Assembly (NCBI RefSeq): GCF_020268605.1
Contig: NZ_CP084222.1
Location: 2,852,001 to 2,916,000, forward strand
Source: Arsenophonus apicola
Lineage (GTDB): Bacteria; Pseudomonadota; Gammaproteobacteria; Enterobacterales; Enterobacteriaceae
DNA: 64,000 nucleotides
Direction of reading: 5' to 3'
Both the position numbers and the translations under genes were made by a program. How positions within the stretch are numbered: the first letter of the stretch is position 1; every line of letters begins with the position of its first letter. Below are positions 14,862 to 24,038 of this stretch, in pieces. The notes under the pieces are model-generated. The model ran no database searches and was not told where the DNA came from. It was given only the letters and a program-made list of their open reading frames with translations.

Positions 14862-17252
14862 CTATTGAGCAAACTCAGCGATAGGATTAATCAAATCTTC
14901 AGCAAATTGCAAACTTTGCATTGGGTCCAACAAATCCAGCATCTGACGATTGTTAGCAATTTGTAATCGATTTAAGCAGCAACGTTTGATGGTAGGCGTA
15001 AATAGAGGATAACGTTTAAATTGCTGAGTAAATTCTGGATGCGCCGATTGATAATCTAAAATACAATTCGCTACCGCCTGCCAGAACTTTTGTTGGGCAT
15101 AACCAGTTTGTTCATCAAGAATTGCTGCTATATAGCGAAAGACACCATCAAACACGTCCGATAAAATAGTTAGTGTTTTCATCTGTTCTGGCATACTAAC
15201 TTTTATCCGACTCGCTTTTGCTGGCAAATCCGCCTTTGGATCCATCACCAACACTTCCTCTGCCAAATCTTTCATAAAAATAGATTGTGGAATATGATTT
15301 TCTAGCACTAGAATAATATTTTCACCATGTGGCATAAACATTAAATCATAAGCATATAAACAGTGTAAGAGGGGTAATAAGTAACAGTCCAGATAGCGTT
15401 TGATCCATTCATCAGCGCAGATGCCTGATGCCGTAATTAGGGCAGGTAAGAAAGCGTTGCCCTGTTGATCATGGTGTAATAATGCCGCCATAGTCATCAA
15501 TTTCTGCTTGCTGCCAATCAATGGTAAGGGATTTTCTCGCCATAGTGCCGCCATCATTTTTTTATAAGGGGTATCGCTCTGGATCGCTTGTTCATAGTAA
15601 TGATTTCTAAAACCAATACTGGCAACTTCACGTAATAACCGAAAACCACAATGGCGTAAAACAGCATCTTGTTGCACCAGATCACATAGCCAATCATTAA
15701 TCGCTGGTGTGGTTACCATGTAATAGGGAGACAAACCGCGCATAAATCCCATATTCAAGATAGATAACGCAGTTTTTACATAATAGCGCTGAGGTTGGCT
15801 GCGATTAAATAACGTCCGTATTGATTGTTGGGCCTGATAACAATCTTTGCCTAGGCCTAAATAGATTAGTTTTTGACTAGCAAGCTCATGGGCAAAGATA
15901 GACGGTAATTTATTTTGCCACTGCCATGGATGAAATGGCATCAATAGATACTCCTGCGGATCCAATCCAAGCAAAATCAATTGGTGGTTAAAGTCAATTA
16001 TCTCCTGTTGACTCAACTCTTGCTCAATTAGCTGTTGATAGCTTAGCTGCTCAATACAGGCAAATTGGGCCATACTTTTATGGGCAGCTAACCATATTAA
16101 GTGGATACCTGCCGCTGATTCAGGACTGAAACATTGAAAATCCTGTGCATCAAAGCCAATCCGGCCATTGTTCGCGATAAAAACTGGGTGCCCTTCCATC
16201 ATTTCAGCCTCAATTGTCTGAAAATCAGCATTGACTAAACTATCTACGGCAATACCGCTACGATGATATTTAAATGCACAACTATGTAGTGTACTCATCA
16301 ACTCTTCCAGATAAGTTGGCATAACACTATCACTGATCCCAAGCTGGTGTTTAAATTCAATAATGAAACGGATAAAGTCGAGTTCGGCCCAATTCTCTGT
16401 GTGCATTTTTTGCAGCGAGTCAGCATCAATCAACCAATGATCTAACGCTAATCGTCGCGCACGAAAATAATACTGTACGCCATATTCGTCATTATCCAAA
16501 CGATAATAGTGATAACCATCTTGATCGATTTTTTCTGTTAATTGTTTTGGCGATAATAAACACTCATGAGCAAACTCAGAAATGGCTTTTCTCACCTGTA
16601 AACGATGTACTTTTTGCCAAACCTGCGGATATAAATGCCGTACAAAAGGATTATCGGGCGGAGAAAATTTGATTAATTGCGCTGATTGCAAAGCGATGTG
16701 ATGCTGTTCTCTGGTACACAATGCTAAGCCAGCTATCTTATTCACTAATTGCACGGTTTTTTCATAAATAAAACCCGCTTTTATATTCAACCGATGAATT
16801 TTTGTATTACGAATATCAGGCTCAACAACAATTCGCTTAACCGCAGGGTTGTTGAAAATAAAAGCGATAACGGTTTGAAAAACACCCCAAGTAAACTGGT
16901 TGATTTTTTCCTCTGGTGGCGCAACCAAAATATGCATTCCCATGTCACCTGGGTCGGCACTATAGTGTTGACTGATAAAATCATCTTGTGCCCAATAACA
17001 CTCGAGTAAAAACACTTTTTTCCCCTGGTAACTACCAGTAAATACCGAATTAGGCTGACGGATTAAGAGATCTTGATAAAATTTTTTCACTTGTTGCGAA
17101 GTATAATTTTGCATTCCCCAATAATGCGCATAATTGCGATTAACCCATTGGCTAATAATGCTAATATCTTCATTTAGATCCAGTGGCTGTACTGAAAATG
17201 TACCGACATCAGTGACTGTTTTTTTAAACGACGCCATAGCTGCAACAGACAT
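14862..17252 (-). CDS. dfoC: Bifunctional acyltransferase / NIS siderophore synthetase DfoC
   Basis: 796 residues. Residues ~1-195 are a GNAT acyltransferase of the IucB/AlcB type ('GDMGMHILVAPPEEKIN', 'RIVVEPDIRNTKIH'), expected to acylate N-hydroxy-cadaverine or a similar diamine. The rest is an IucA/IucC-type synthetase that joins hydroxamate units with ATP ('EGHPVFIANNGRIGFD', 'LMPFHPWQWQ', 'QQSIRTLFN', 'KTALSILNMGFMRG', 'FMPHGENIILVLEN'). The fusion and length match DfoC of Erwinia/Pantoea desferrioxamine clusters and BibC of bisucaberin biosynthesis. Its ATG overlaps the dfoA stop (TAATG), suggesting translational coupling. The final product (ferrioxamine, bisucaberin or mixed) cannot be read from sequence. 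Confidence 0.9.
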   Translation of the reverse strand: MSVAAMASFKKTVTDVGTFSVQPLDLNEDISIISQWVNRNYAHYWGMQNYTSQQVKKFYQDLLIRQPNSVFTGSYQGKKVFLLECYWAQDDFISQHYSADPGDMGMHILVAPPEEKINQFTWGVFQTVIAFIFNNPAVKRIVVEPDIRNTKIHRLNIKAGFIYEKTVQLVNKIAGLALCTREQHHIALQSAQLIKFSPPDNPFVRHLYPQVWQKVHRLQVRKAISEFAHECLLSPKQLTEKIDQDGYHYYRLDNDEYGVQYYFRARRLALDHWLIDADSLQKMHTENWAELDFIRFIIEFKHQLGISDSVMPTYLEELMSTLHSCAFKYHRSGIAVDSLVNADFQTIEAEMMEGHPVFIANNGRIGFDAQDFQCFSPESAAGIHLIWLAAHKSMAQFACIEQLSYQQLIEQELSQQEIIDFNHQLILLGLDPQEYLLMPFHPWQWQNKLPSIFAHELASQKLIYLGLGKDCYQAQQSIRTLFNRSQPQRYYVKTALSILNMGFMRGLSPYYMVTTPAINDWLCDLVQQDAVLRHCGFRLLREVASIGFRNHYYEQAIQSDTPYKKMMAALWRENPLPLIGSKQKLMTMAALLHHDQQGNAFLPALITASGICADEWIKRYLDCYLLPLLHCLYAYDLMFMPHGENIILVLENHIPQSIFMKDLAEEVLVMDPKADLPAKASRIKVSMPEQMKTLTILSDVFDGVFRYIAAILDEQTGYAQQKFWQAVANCILDYQSAHPEFTQQFKRYPLFTPTIKRCCLNRLQIANNRQMLDLLDPMQSLQFAEDLINPIAEFAQ

Positions 17253-18553
17253 TAATTGACTCCTTCTTGCGCTACGCCAAACTGCTGGAATGCAATACTA
17301 TTCTCTATTGCATAGTGTTCTTTGCCAGTAATTTCTTTAATTAAATAAGAATTACGATAACAGGCCATGCCAAGATCTGGCGTAATAAATCCATGAGTAT
17401 GAAGTTCGGCGTTTTGCACAAAAATGCGATTATGATAATCAATACTGTAATTACGTTGTACGTCATAGCGTCCGAACTTATCCCAACGGATCTGGTCACG
17501 AATACCATCAATACATTTAGGTATTTGATATTGATAACCCGTTGCTAATACAACAGCTTCGCTTGCCAGTGAAAATGCCGCTTGTTGCTCTTGTTGACAT
17601 AAATCTAATACCAGCTGTTGTTTTTCATGATCATACTGTAGGTGTTTTAATTCACTGTTGGTATGTAATGCCACAGGCAGCTTGCCATTCAACCGTTTGC
17701 AATACATCAGATCAAAAATGTCATTGATAAGTGAACTATTAATTCCTTTGTAGAGGGATTTTTGGCTACGATTGAGTTCATCACGTACGGTGTCTGATAA
17801 GTTATGGAAATAATCGACATACTCCGGTGAAGTCATTTCTAACGTTAATTTGCTATATTCTAACGGGAAGAAACGTGGTGAGCGCGTTACCCAATTCAGT
17901 TGATAACCATGGATATCAATTTGACTGAGCAAATCATAAAAAATTTCTGCTGCACTCTGGCCACTACCGATGATAGTAATTGATTTCTTTTGCTGTAAAC
18001 TGGCTTTATTAGCCAGATAGTTATCAGTTCGTACTATTTGCTCTTCAAATGGCTGGCAACATTTCGGTACATAAAGTGAAGGGCCAGTTCCTAATACGAG
18101 TTTTTTGCAGCAAAACTGATGGCACTGTCCCGTTACCGTATCACCACAATGTAAGGTGTAGCAATCCAGCGATGGATCATACTTAATATTTTCTAGGCGC
18201 AAATTAAAACGCAAATTGGATAATTGCTCTGCTGCCCATTGGCAATATTGGTTATATTCTTTGCGCAATAAAAAGAAATTTTCCCGAATATAAAATGAGT
18301 AAATGCGTCCTTTTTGTTTGATATAATTTAGAAAACTTAATGGATGACTGGGTGAGGCTAAAGTCACTAAATCGGCAATAAATGGTGTCTGCATCGAGGA
18401 GTTTTCCAACATCATTCCAGGATGCCAATCGAAAGCTGCATTCTGATCAATAAACAGACTATTGATCTCTTTTATTGGTTGAACCAGACAGGCCAATCCC
18501 AGATTAAAGGGGCCAATACCAATCGCGATAAAATCATAAATCCTGGTTGTCAT
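17252..18553 (-). CDS. dfoA: Diamine N-monooxygenase DfoA (IucD/AlcA/PvdA family)
   Basis: Flavin-dependent N-hydroxylase making the hydroxylamine from cadaverine/putrescine (or lysine/ornithine in other family members). The FAD-binding motif is 'GIGPFNLGLACL' near the N-terminus, the NADPH-binding motif is 'IGSGQSAAEIFYDL', and the 'ATGYQYQIP' motif is near the C-terminus. The ATG at 18553 is preferred over the upstream TTG (18568) because 'aggag' lies eight bases before it; this gives 433 residues beginning MTTRIYDF. It is the middle gene of the dfoJ-dfoA-dfoC operon, 79 bases after dfoJ and overlapping dfoC by one base. The neighbouring decarboxylase suggests that the substrate is a free diamine. 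Confidence 0.92.
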   Translation of the reverse strand: MTTRIYDFIAIGIGPFNLGLACLVQPIKEINSLFIDQNAAFDWHPGMMLENSSMQTPFIADLVTLASPSHPLSFLNYIKQKGRIYSFYIRENFFLLRKEYNQYCQWAAEQLSNLRFNLRLENIKYDPSLDCYTLHCGDTVTGQCHQFCCKKLVLGTGPSLYVPKCCQPFEEQIVRTDNYLANKASLQQKKSITIIGSGQSAAEIFYDLLSQIDIHGYQLNWVTRSPRFFPLEYSKLTLEMTSPEYVDYFHNLSDTVRDELNRSQKSLYKGINSSLINDIFDLMYCKRLNGKLPVALHTNSELKHLQYDHEKQQLVLDLCQQEQQAAFSLASEAVVLATGYQYQIPKCIDGIRDQIRWDKFGRYDVQRNYSIDYHNRIFVQNAELHTHGFITPDLGMACYRNSYLIKEITGKEHYAIENSIAFQQFGVAQEGVN

Positions 18554-18632
18554 AATAACTCCTAACAAAATTGCTCCGTTTAAAAACGGTAATAATTATT
18601 TATTTACCTGATGTCTTGTTAGTAAACGCTTA

Positions 18633-20180
18633 CTATGTCAATAAGAAATTGCCATGCTGAATAATGTTATTCATTATTTCTACCAAATGTTGACGTTCCG
18701 TTAATGGATTAAGAAAGGTAAATTTCAAGTATTGTCGCCCGTTAATTTTGGTAGCGGCAATAATGCTTTCACCTTCTCGGAACAAGGCCTTACGAATGTT
18801 AGCGTTAAGATCATCAATTTTTTCTTGTGACAGAGATTGCGGCGGTATGAAACGAAAAACTAACGTACTGAGCACGGGTTGATGAACAACTTCAAAATGG
18901 GAATTTGCTACCATTAAGTGATAAGCAATTTGTGCTGTATCCAATACTTTATCAAATGCCCTACCCAATTGCTCCGCCCCCATCATTCTCAGGGTCAGCC
19001 ACATTTTTAAGGCATCAAAACGGCGGGTTGTCTGAATACTTTTATTTACCAAATTGGGGATCTGTTCTTGTTCAGCACTTAACGGATTCAAATAATCGGC
19101 ATGATAGGTTAAATGACAAAAGTGCTGCCGATCTTTAATAAAAAAGGCACCACAACTGACTGGCTGGAAAAATGCTTTGTGATAATCGATAGTAACCGAA
19201 TCAGCCTGTTCTATTCCCTGAAGTAAATGAGAATGACGCGATGAGACTAATAATCCACAGCCATACGCCGCATCAACATGCATCCACAAACCATATTGCT
19301 TGGCTAGATTGGCAATAGCGGGGAGGGGATCAATACTACCAAAATCAGTCGTCCCCGCCGTAGCTACCACCGCAAACGGGATATTTCCTTCAGCCAGGCA
19401 CTGTTGAATACTCGTTTCCAGTGCCTCAATCGACATACAGAATTTATCATCATGGGGCACTGAAATAATAGCTTGATAACCGAGCCCTAACATAGCTGCT
19501 GCTTTTTGGGTACTAAAGTGACTGACCGATGATGTTAATATGCGTAACTTGCGAAAATCTTCCGGTAAGCCATGGATCAAATTTTTATGTTGTCGATCGC
19601 GCTGATGACAAAACCAATCACGAGCCAGTAGCATTGCCATAAAATTGGATTGCGTTCCACCACTGGTAAAAATGCCATCTGCACCCTTACCTAAACCCAG
19701 CTTATCCACCGTCCAAGCAAGCACTTTTTGTTCAATTAAGGTTGCTCCTGCACTTTGATCCCAAGTATCCATCGATGAATTAATGGCACCAATCAACATT
19801 TCGGCGATCACTGCGGGTAAGACTAATGGGCAATTTAGATGAGCAACATATTTTGGATGATGAAAATAAACCGCATCTTTAATATAAAGCCGGTTTAATT
19901 CTGCTAAAACTGATGACCAAGAAGATAATGGATTATCTAGATTTACTTTAGAAAATAATTGAGATAAATCATAAGGTAATATTCCACTAAATGGAATTTG
20001 TGTTTGCTGCAATATTTTTTTTATCTTAATTATGACGTCATAAGCATTATCAAAATAACATTGTGCATTATCACGATTAAAGAAATATGAATAAAAATGG
20101 CTTTCTTTAAAATAGTCCTCCTTTATAAAAGAAGTTGTTGTTGATGGTAATTCAACACACGTTTTAACTTCAATAGGCAT
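18633..20180 (-). CDS. dfoJ: PLP-dependent lysine/ornithine-type decarboxylase DfoJ
   Basis: Group II pyridoxal-phosphate decarboxylase, 515 residues, providing the diamine backbone of the siderophore. The PLP lysine is K335 in 'TIDYHKAFFQP'. Other family features are 'DGIFTSGGTQSNFMAMLLAR', 'HFSTQKAAAMLGLG' and the 'HVDAAYGCG' aspartate. It starts at ATG 20180 with 'aagga' seven bases upstream. It resembles DesA/DfoJ (lysine decarboxylase) and RhbB/diaminobutyrate decarboxylases. No DABA aminotransferase is present, so cadaverine production is the likelier role. It is the first gene of the dfoJAC operon, with a candidate promoter and palindromic operator just upstream. Confidence 0.9.
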   Translation of the reverse strand: MPIEVKTCVELPSTTTSFIKEDYFKESHFYSYFFNRDNAQCYFDNAYDVIIKIKKILQQTQIPFSGILPYDLSQLFSKVNLDNPLSSWSSVLAELNRLYIKDAVYFHHPKYVAHLNCPLVLPAVIAEMLIGAINSSMDTWDQSAGATLIEQKVLAWTVDKLGLGKGADGIFTSGGTQSNFMAMLLARDWFCHQRDRQHKNLIHGLPEDFRKLRILTSSVSHFSTQKAAAMLGLGYQAIISVPHDDKFCMSIEALETSIQQCLAEGNIPFAVVATAGTTDFGSIDPLPAIANLAKQYGLWMHVDAAYGCGLLVSSRHSHLLQGIEQADSVTIDYHKAFFQPVSCGAFFIKDRQHFCHLTYHADYLNPLSAEQEQIPNLVNKSIQTTRRFDALKMWLTLRMMGAEQLGRAFDKVLDTAQIAYHLMVANSHFEVVHQPVLSTLVFRFIPPQSLSQEKIDDLNANIRKALFREGESIIAATKINGRQYLKFTFLNPLTERQHLVEIMNNIIQHGNFLLT

Positions 20181-20199
20181 TGTATATCCTTACTCTTGT

Positions 20200-20227
20200 A
20201 TAGTAATTATCTAAGATAATTGCTCAA
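20200..20227 (-). promoter_or_regulatory. Candidate promoter of dfoJAC with palindromic operator in the spacer
   Basis: On the minus strand TTGAGC (20227-20222), 16 bases, then TACTAT (20205-20200). The spacer contains a perfect 7-bp inverted repeat AATTATC-TTA-GATAATT (20221-20205). The half-sites resemble Fur GATAAT units but in the reversed arrangement, so a Fur site is possible but uncertain. Confidence 0.45.
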
Positions 20228-20332
20228 CATTATTTTAAATAGATTAAATGCCTTACATTAATCATTTAATAAAACTGTACAAAACAAACAAATAATTATT
20301 TTTTATTTTAAATAAGCAGTAAATTTAATAAA

Positions 20333-21106
20333 TTAAATTGATGCCATCGTCTCAAGAGGGCAATCATGGCAATTACCTACGCCTGGTAATTTGTTTCGCT
20401 GACAGCAGCTACGCCGTTGTATAATATTATTTCTAATAATAACGGTATGATAAAGCGGGTTATCTTGGTTATTTAACATTTTTTTTTCAAAAAAAAGCAT
20501 ATTAATTAAACTATTATACTGATTAGCGTCTAGCTTTTCTTTAAAATTCATTAAATACCAATACATTATGTAGCCAATATTATTCCATAATAAACGGCCA
20601 TTGATACCACGATAAAATTCTATTTTCTTACATACTGGAATAATATGCTGCTGCAATAGATCATGATAACGCTCTAATAAAGATAAAGGTTTTACCATCC
20701 ATGCTAGCTGATAATAAACAATATTAGGCCTACCACTAGCATGAAATTCAACGCTAACACGATGATAACTTGTATTAATCGCCTGGGGATACTCTAATAG
20801 CATCAACATCATAGGCGGAATCACTAAACCAAAATACCATTGAGCCCATAAAGAATACAGCCCCTTCTGATTAGCATTCTGGCTACTATTACCATAATAT
20901 TCATATTGATAACGAGCCATTAATGATAAAAACTGTTTTTCCTTTGACCATTGATAAAATTCCATACAGTTGGTAGATATATTTTCTTCATTCACTTTAA
21001 ATGAAGAATTAAAATGGCTAAATTTACTATCAAATAACTTAGTAATATCTGCTATTTCAATTTTAGGTATAATAGCTATGGAACTATCATTATTTTTATT
21101 TCCCAT
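20333..21106 (-). CDS. FhuF-like [2Fe-2S] siderophore-iron reductase
   Basis: Cytoplasmic reductase expected to release iron from the imported hydroxamate complex. The C-terminus has the FhuF cysteine motif: 'RSCCQRNKL' followed ten residues later by 'CHDC', that is C-C-x10-C-x2-C. The start at ATG 21106 (257 residues) is preferred because 'ggag' lies eight bases upstream; an upstream ATG at 21139 would add 11 residues. It is the last gene of the uptake operon, 56 bases after the ABC ATPase. This position fits ferrioxamine reduction after import. Outside the C-terminus the family is weakly conserved, so the call rests on the cysteines and context. Confidence 0.8.
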   Translation of the reverse strand: MGNKNNDSSIAIIPKIEIADITKLFDSKFSHFNSSFKVNEENISTNCMEFYQWSKEKQFLSLMARYQYEYYGNSSQNANQKGLYSLWAQWYFGLVIPPMMLMLLEYPQAINTSYHRVSVEFHASGRPNIVYYQLAWMVKPLSLLERYHDLLQQHIIPVCKKIEFYRGINGRLLWNNIGYIMYWYLMNFKEKLDANQYNSLINMLFFEKKMLNNQDNPLYHTVIIRNNIIQRRSCCQRNKLPGVGNCHDCPLETMASI

Positions 21107-21162
21107 GCCATATTCTCCAATTTTATATTGCCAATACAAAATGTAATAAAATATCTTGTCGA

Positions 21163-21978
21163 TTATTTATTGGTTTTATATTTTGGAATAATTAGTGGTT
21201 TACCCGATTCAGGATCTGAAATAATGCGACATGCTAAACCAAATACATTTTTAATATTCTGTTCGGTAATAATTTTTTCAGGTTTGCCTTCAGCATAGAT
21301 CTGCCCCTCTTTCATCATAATTAGGCGTGAGGCATAACGTAAAGCCAGATTAATATCATGTAATACCAAAACTAACGTTTTCCCTTGCTGATGCAAACGT
21401 TGGCAAAGATCAAGCATTTCAATTTGATGGGCAATATCTAAATAGGTTGTTGGCTCATCTAATAAAATGATCGGAGTTTGCTGAGCAAGTGTCATCGCAA
21501 ACCAGACACGCTGACGTTGACCGCCTGATAATTCACTGACTAATTTTTGTGCCATAGGCCAAAGATCTACCGCCTTTAACGCATCATGCACCGCCCGTTC
21601 ATCTTCAGTTGACCACTGTAAGAAAAAAGATTGATAAGGATAACGACCGCGTGAAACGAGTTCATAGATAGTCAATGGTTCTGTGATAACCGCGCCTTGC
21701 GCTAATAATGAGAGCTGCCGAGCAACCCATTTAGGTTTAGCGTGGAAAACATCCTTACCATCCAATCGAATTTCACCACACTGCGGTTGCATAATACGGC
21801 TAAGGGTTTTTAATAAAGTTGATTTACCGCAGCCGTTAGGTCCGATAATGACACTCAATTCATTATCATAAATAGCTATATTTATCTCTTTAATAATGCT
21901 TTTTTTGCCGTATCCAACAGAGACATCATGAGCTGTCAGCCGTGAAGCAACCGAGGGAGAATGAGTGGATGATACCAT
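21163..21978 (-). CDS. Iron-siderophore ABC transporter ATP-binding protein
   Basis: FecE/FepC/FhuC-type ATPase, 271 residues. Walker A is 'GPNGCGKSTLLK', the Q-loop region is 'LSLLAQGAV', the ABC signature is 'LSGGQRQRVW', Walker B is 'PIILLDEPTTYLDI', and the H-loop is 'LVLVLHDINLAL'. It energises ferric-siderophore import through the two permeases encoded just upstream. The ATG overlaps the stop of the preceding permease by one base (TAATG), with 'aggag' upstream. It sits in the operon synthetase - receptor - binding protein - permease - permease - ATPase - FhuF. Confidence 0.93.
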   Translation of the reverse strand: MVSSTHSPSVASRLTAHDVSVGYGKKSIIKEINIAIYDNELSVIIGPNGCGKSTLLKTLSRIMQPQCGEIRLDGKDVFHAKPKWVARQLSLLAQGAVITEPLTIYELVSRGRYPYQSFFLQWSTEDERAVHDALKAVDLWPMAQKLVSELSGGQRQRVWFAMTLAQQTPIILLDEPTTYLDIAHQIEMLDLCQRLHQQGKTLVLVLHDINLALRYASRLIMMKEGQIYAEGKPEKIITEQNIKNVFGLACRIISDPESGKPLIIPKYKTNK

Positions 21979-23024
21979 TAGCTTATTCTCCTAAATTCCA
22001 TATACAATAAGTACATTAAATAAATCCCACCAATGGCTGACGTGACTAAACCTACGGTTAAACGCCCCGGCGTTGGCAATATTAACGTAATAAAATCAGC
22101 GCTCAGCATTAATAAAGCGCCCACTAGCATCGAACAAAATAGTGCGACACCTTTATGCAAAATGATCCGCCGGGCAATTTGTGGTGCCGCTAATGCGACA
22201 AAAGCAACCGGCCCAACAACCAATACCGACAGGGTGGCAAAAATAATCGCTACCAGTATGCTGATAATTTGTACCAAACGAACGGGAACACCGAGTGTAA
22301 TCGCAATATCATTACCTAAACTGATATAGTTTAATTGTTTACCTAACCAAAACAGAATAGGTATAAAAACCAACATACCACTAATTAGCACCACATCTTG
22401 CCAACCGCGATTAGCCAAACTACCACTTAACAGTGAGCGAATTTGTTGTGCCTGCTCAATACGCGTATTAGAAATGGCAAAATCAACTAAAGCCATACAT
22501 AAAGCCGCAACAGCGATCCCTGAAAGCACAATTTTTACCGTCTGTATTTCACCACTTACGGCACCATTAGCAAGATAAACCAAAAATACGGCAATAATAG
22601 CGCCGCTCAGTGCGCCGACAGAAACGGGCACAACATCTGGCCAGAGTAATAGTACCGCCATAATGCCAACAGCGGCGCCGGCATTAATCCCAATAATGTC
22701 TGGACTAGCTAATGCGTTACGGGTGGTGATCTGAAAAAGCGCACCGGAAAGCGCCAGCGTCATACCGGCACCGATGGCAACTAATGCTCTAGGTAAACGG
22801 ATCTGTAATAGAATAAATTGCTGATAGCGGGTTTTCATCTCTAACCAAGGATTATCCATCCCTTCCCGACCAAAGGCTAAAGTGAGATACAAGAACAATA
22901 CTAACAACAGAAGTAAGAATAAAATTCTACTAGACGTCTGCCGTGAAGGAGTAATAAATCGTATATTGGCTAAACCAAATGTTTTAGTGCTCACTTGTTT
23001 AGTTGAAAAATCGATCTGGATCAT
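21978..23024 (-). CDS. FecCD-family iron-siderophore permease (second subunit)
   Basis: Polytopic inner-membrane protein of 348 residues in the FecCD/BtuC family. Typical features are the 'RLPRALVAIGAGMTLALSGALFQ' region early on (cited at 22 or more bases of coding only by position, about residues 73-95), 'NALASPDIIGINAGAAVG', and the C-terminal 'VGPVAFVALAAPQIAR' and 'PTPGRLTVGLVTSAIGGIY'. It resembles FepG. Its start is three bases after the stop of the first permease, and its stop overlaps the ATPase start. It forms the heterodimeric channel with the neighbouring permease; ligand specificity is set by the binding protein. Confidence 0.92.
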   Translation of the reverse strand: MIQIDFSTKQVSTKTFGLANIRFITPSRQTSSRILFLLLLLVLFLYLTLAFGREGMDNPWLEMKTRYQQFILLQIRLPRALVAIGAGMTLALSGALFQITTRNALASPDIIGINAGAAVGIMAVLLLWPDVVPVSVGALSGAIIAVFLVYLANGAVSGEIQTVKIVLSGIAVAALCMALVDFAISNTRIEQAQQIRSLLSGSLANRGWQDVVLISGMLVFIPILFWLGKQLNYISLGNDIAITLGVPVRLVQIISILVAIIFATLSVLVVGPVAFVALAAPQIARRIILHKGVALFCSMLVGALLMLSADFITLILPTPGRLTVGLVTSAIGGIYLMYLLYMEFRRIS

Positions 23025-23027
23025 ATT

Positions 23028-24038
23028 TTACTCTACCATTCTGCTATCAGTTGGTTTTTTAGCTACCCAATAAAGCAAAGGAGCACCAACTAGGGCAGTG
23101 ATAATACCCACCATCACCTCTTCTGGTGCAATCACTAACCGTGCTATCACATCAGAGATTAACAACAAACATGAACCCGCAAACATGCTATAAGGCAATA
23201 GCCAGCGAAAATCACTGCCTATCCAGGCTCGCATTAAATGGGGCGCCGCCAAACCGATAAAAGCAATTGGCCCAGCCATTGCGGTGGCAACAGCGGCTAG
23301 CATGCTAACACTTAACAGCGATAATAGACGTGTACGCGCAACATTCCCCCCCAAAGAGTGCACAATACCATCACCAAAAACCATAATATTTAATGCCGCA
23401 CTCAATGAAAATGTTAAGGTGATAGCCACTAATAAATAGGGGATTAGCCAACTAGCCTCAGTTAATGATGTTGAATTTAAAGCACCCATGATCCAAAAAC
23501 GGTAATTATCCATCGCTTGCGGGTGGATTAAAATAATGCCCTGCACTAACGCTAGTAAACAAGCATTAATAGCTACACCTGTTAAGATTAGTCTTACCGG
23601 GTTAGTATTACGGCTACTACCACTCATAAAATAAAACAGTAAAGTTGATAAACTAGCGCCAATAAAAGCAGCCCAAAAATGAGAGACATTGGTTAATACA
23701 GGAACAAAAGAGCAAAAAACAACTGCGGCGGCGGCACCGGCATTAATGCCTAATAAACCGGGATCACCAAGCGGATTACGCAGCAATCCTTGCGCTACTG
23801 CGCCTGCTAACGCTAATGCTGCACCGGCCATTAACCCAATAAAGGTACGGGATTCTCGAGCGTTAATGACTAAATCATAATAATTAACCTGACTGTTAGA
23901 GCAATAATGTTGCCAAATTGCTGATAACGGCACGGGCTTTGAACCAAAACTTAGACTGACCAAAATACAAAGGCAGGTTAATAGCAACATTAATAGTAAT
24001 CCCAACACGCGGGTAATTCGTCGCTTAGGGTTTATCAT
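23028..24038 (-). CDS. FecCD-family iron-siderophore permease (first subunit)
   Basis: 336-residue polytopic membrane protein of the FecCD family, FepD-like. It shows 'NPLGDPGLLGINAGAAAAVV', 'GDGIVHSLGGNVART', 'AGPIAFIGLAAPHLMR' and 'ISDVIARLVIAPEEVMVGI'. It overlaps the 3' end of the binding-protein gene by 14 bases and is followed three bases later by the second permease, so the genes are cotranscribed and probably translationally coupled. Function: inner-membrane translocation of the ferric hydroxamate. Confidence 0.92.
   Translation of the reverse strand: MINPKRRITRVLGLLLMLLLTCLCILVSLSFGSKPVPLSAIWQHYCSNSQVNYYDLVINARESRTFIGLMAGAALALAGAVAQGLLRNPLGDPGLLGINAGAAAAVVFCSFVPVLTNVSHFWAAFIGASLSTLLFYFMSGSSRNTNPVRLILTGVAINACLLALVQGIILIHPQAMDNYRFWIMGALNSTSLTEASWLIPYLLVAITLTFSLSAALNIMVFGDGIVHSLGGNVARTRLLSLLSVSMLAAVATAMAGPIAFIGLAAPHLMRAWIGSDFRWLLPYSMFAGSCLLLISDVIARLVIAPEEVMVGIITALVGAPLLYWVAKKPTDSRMVE

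Noticed and set aside
24025..24038. Possible frameshift between the binding protein and the first permease
   Set aside because: The 14-base overlap is an ordinary operon overlap; both proteins are complete.
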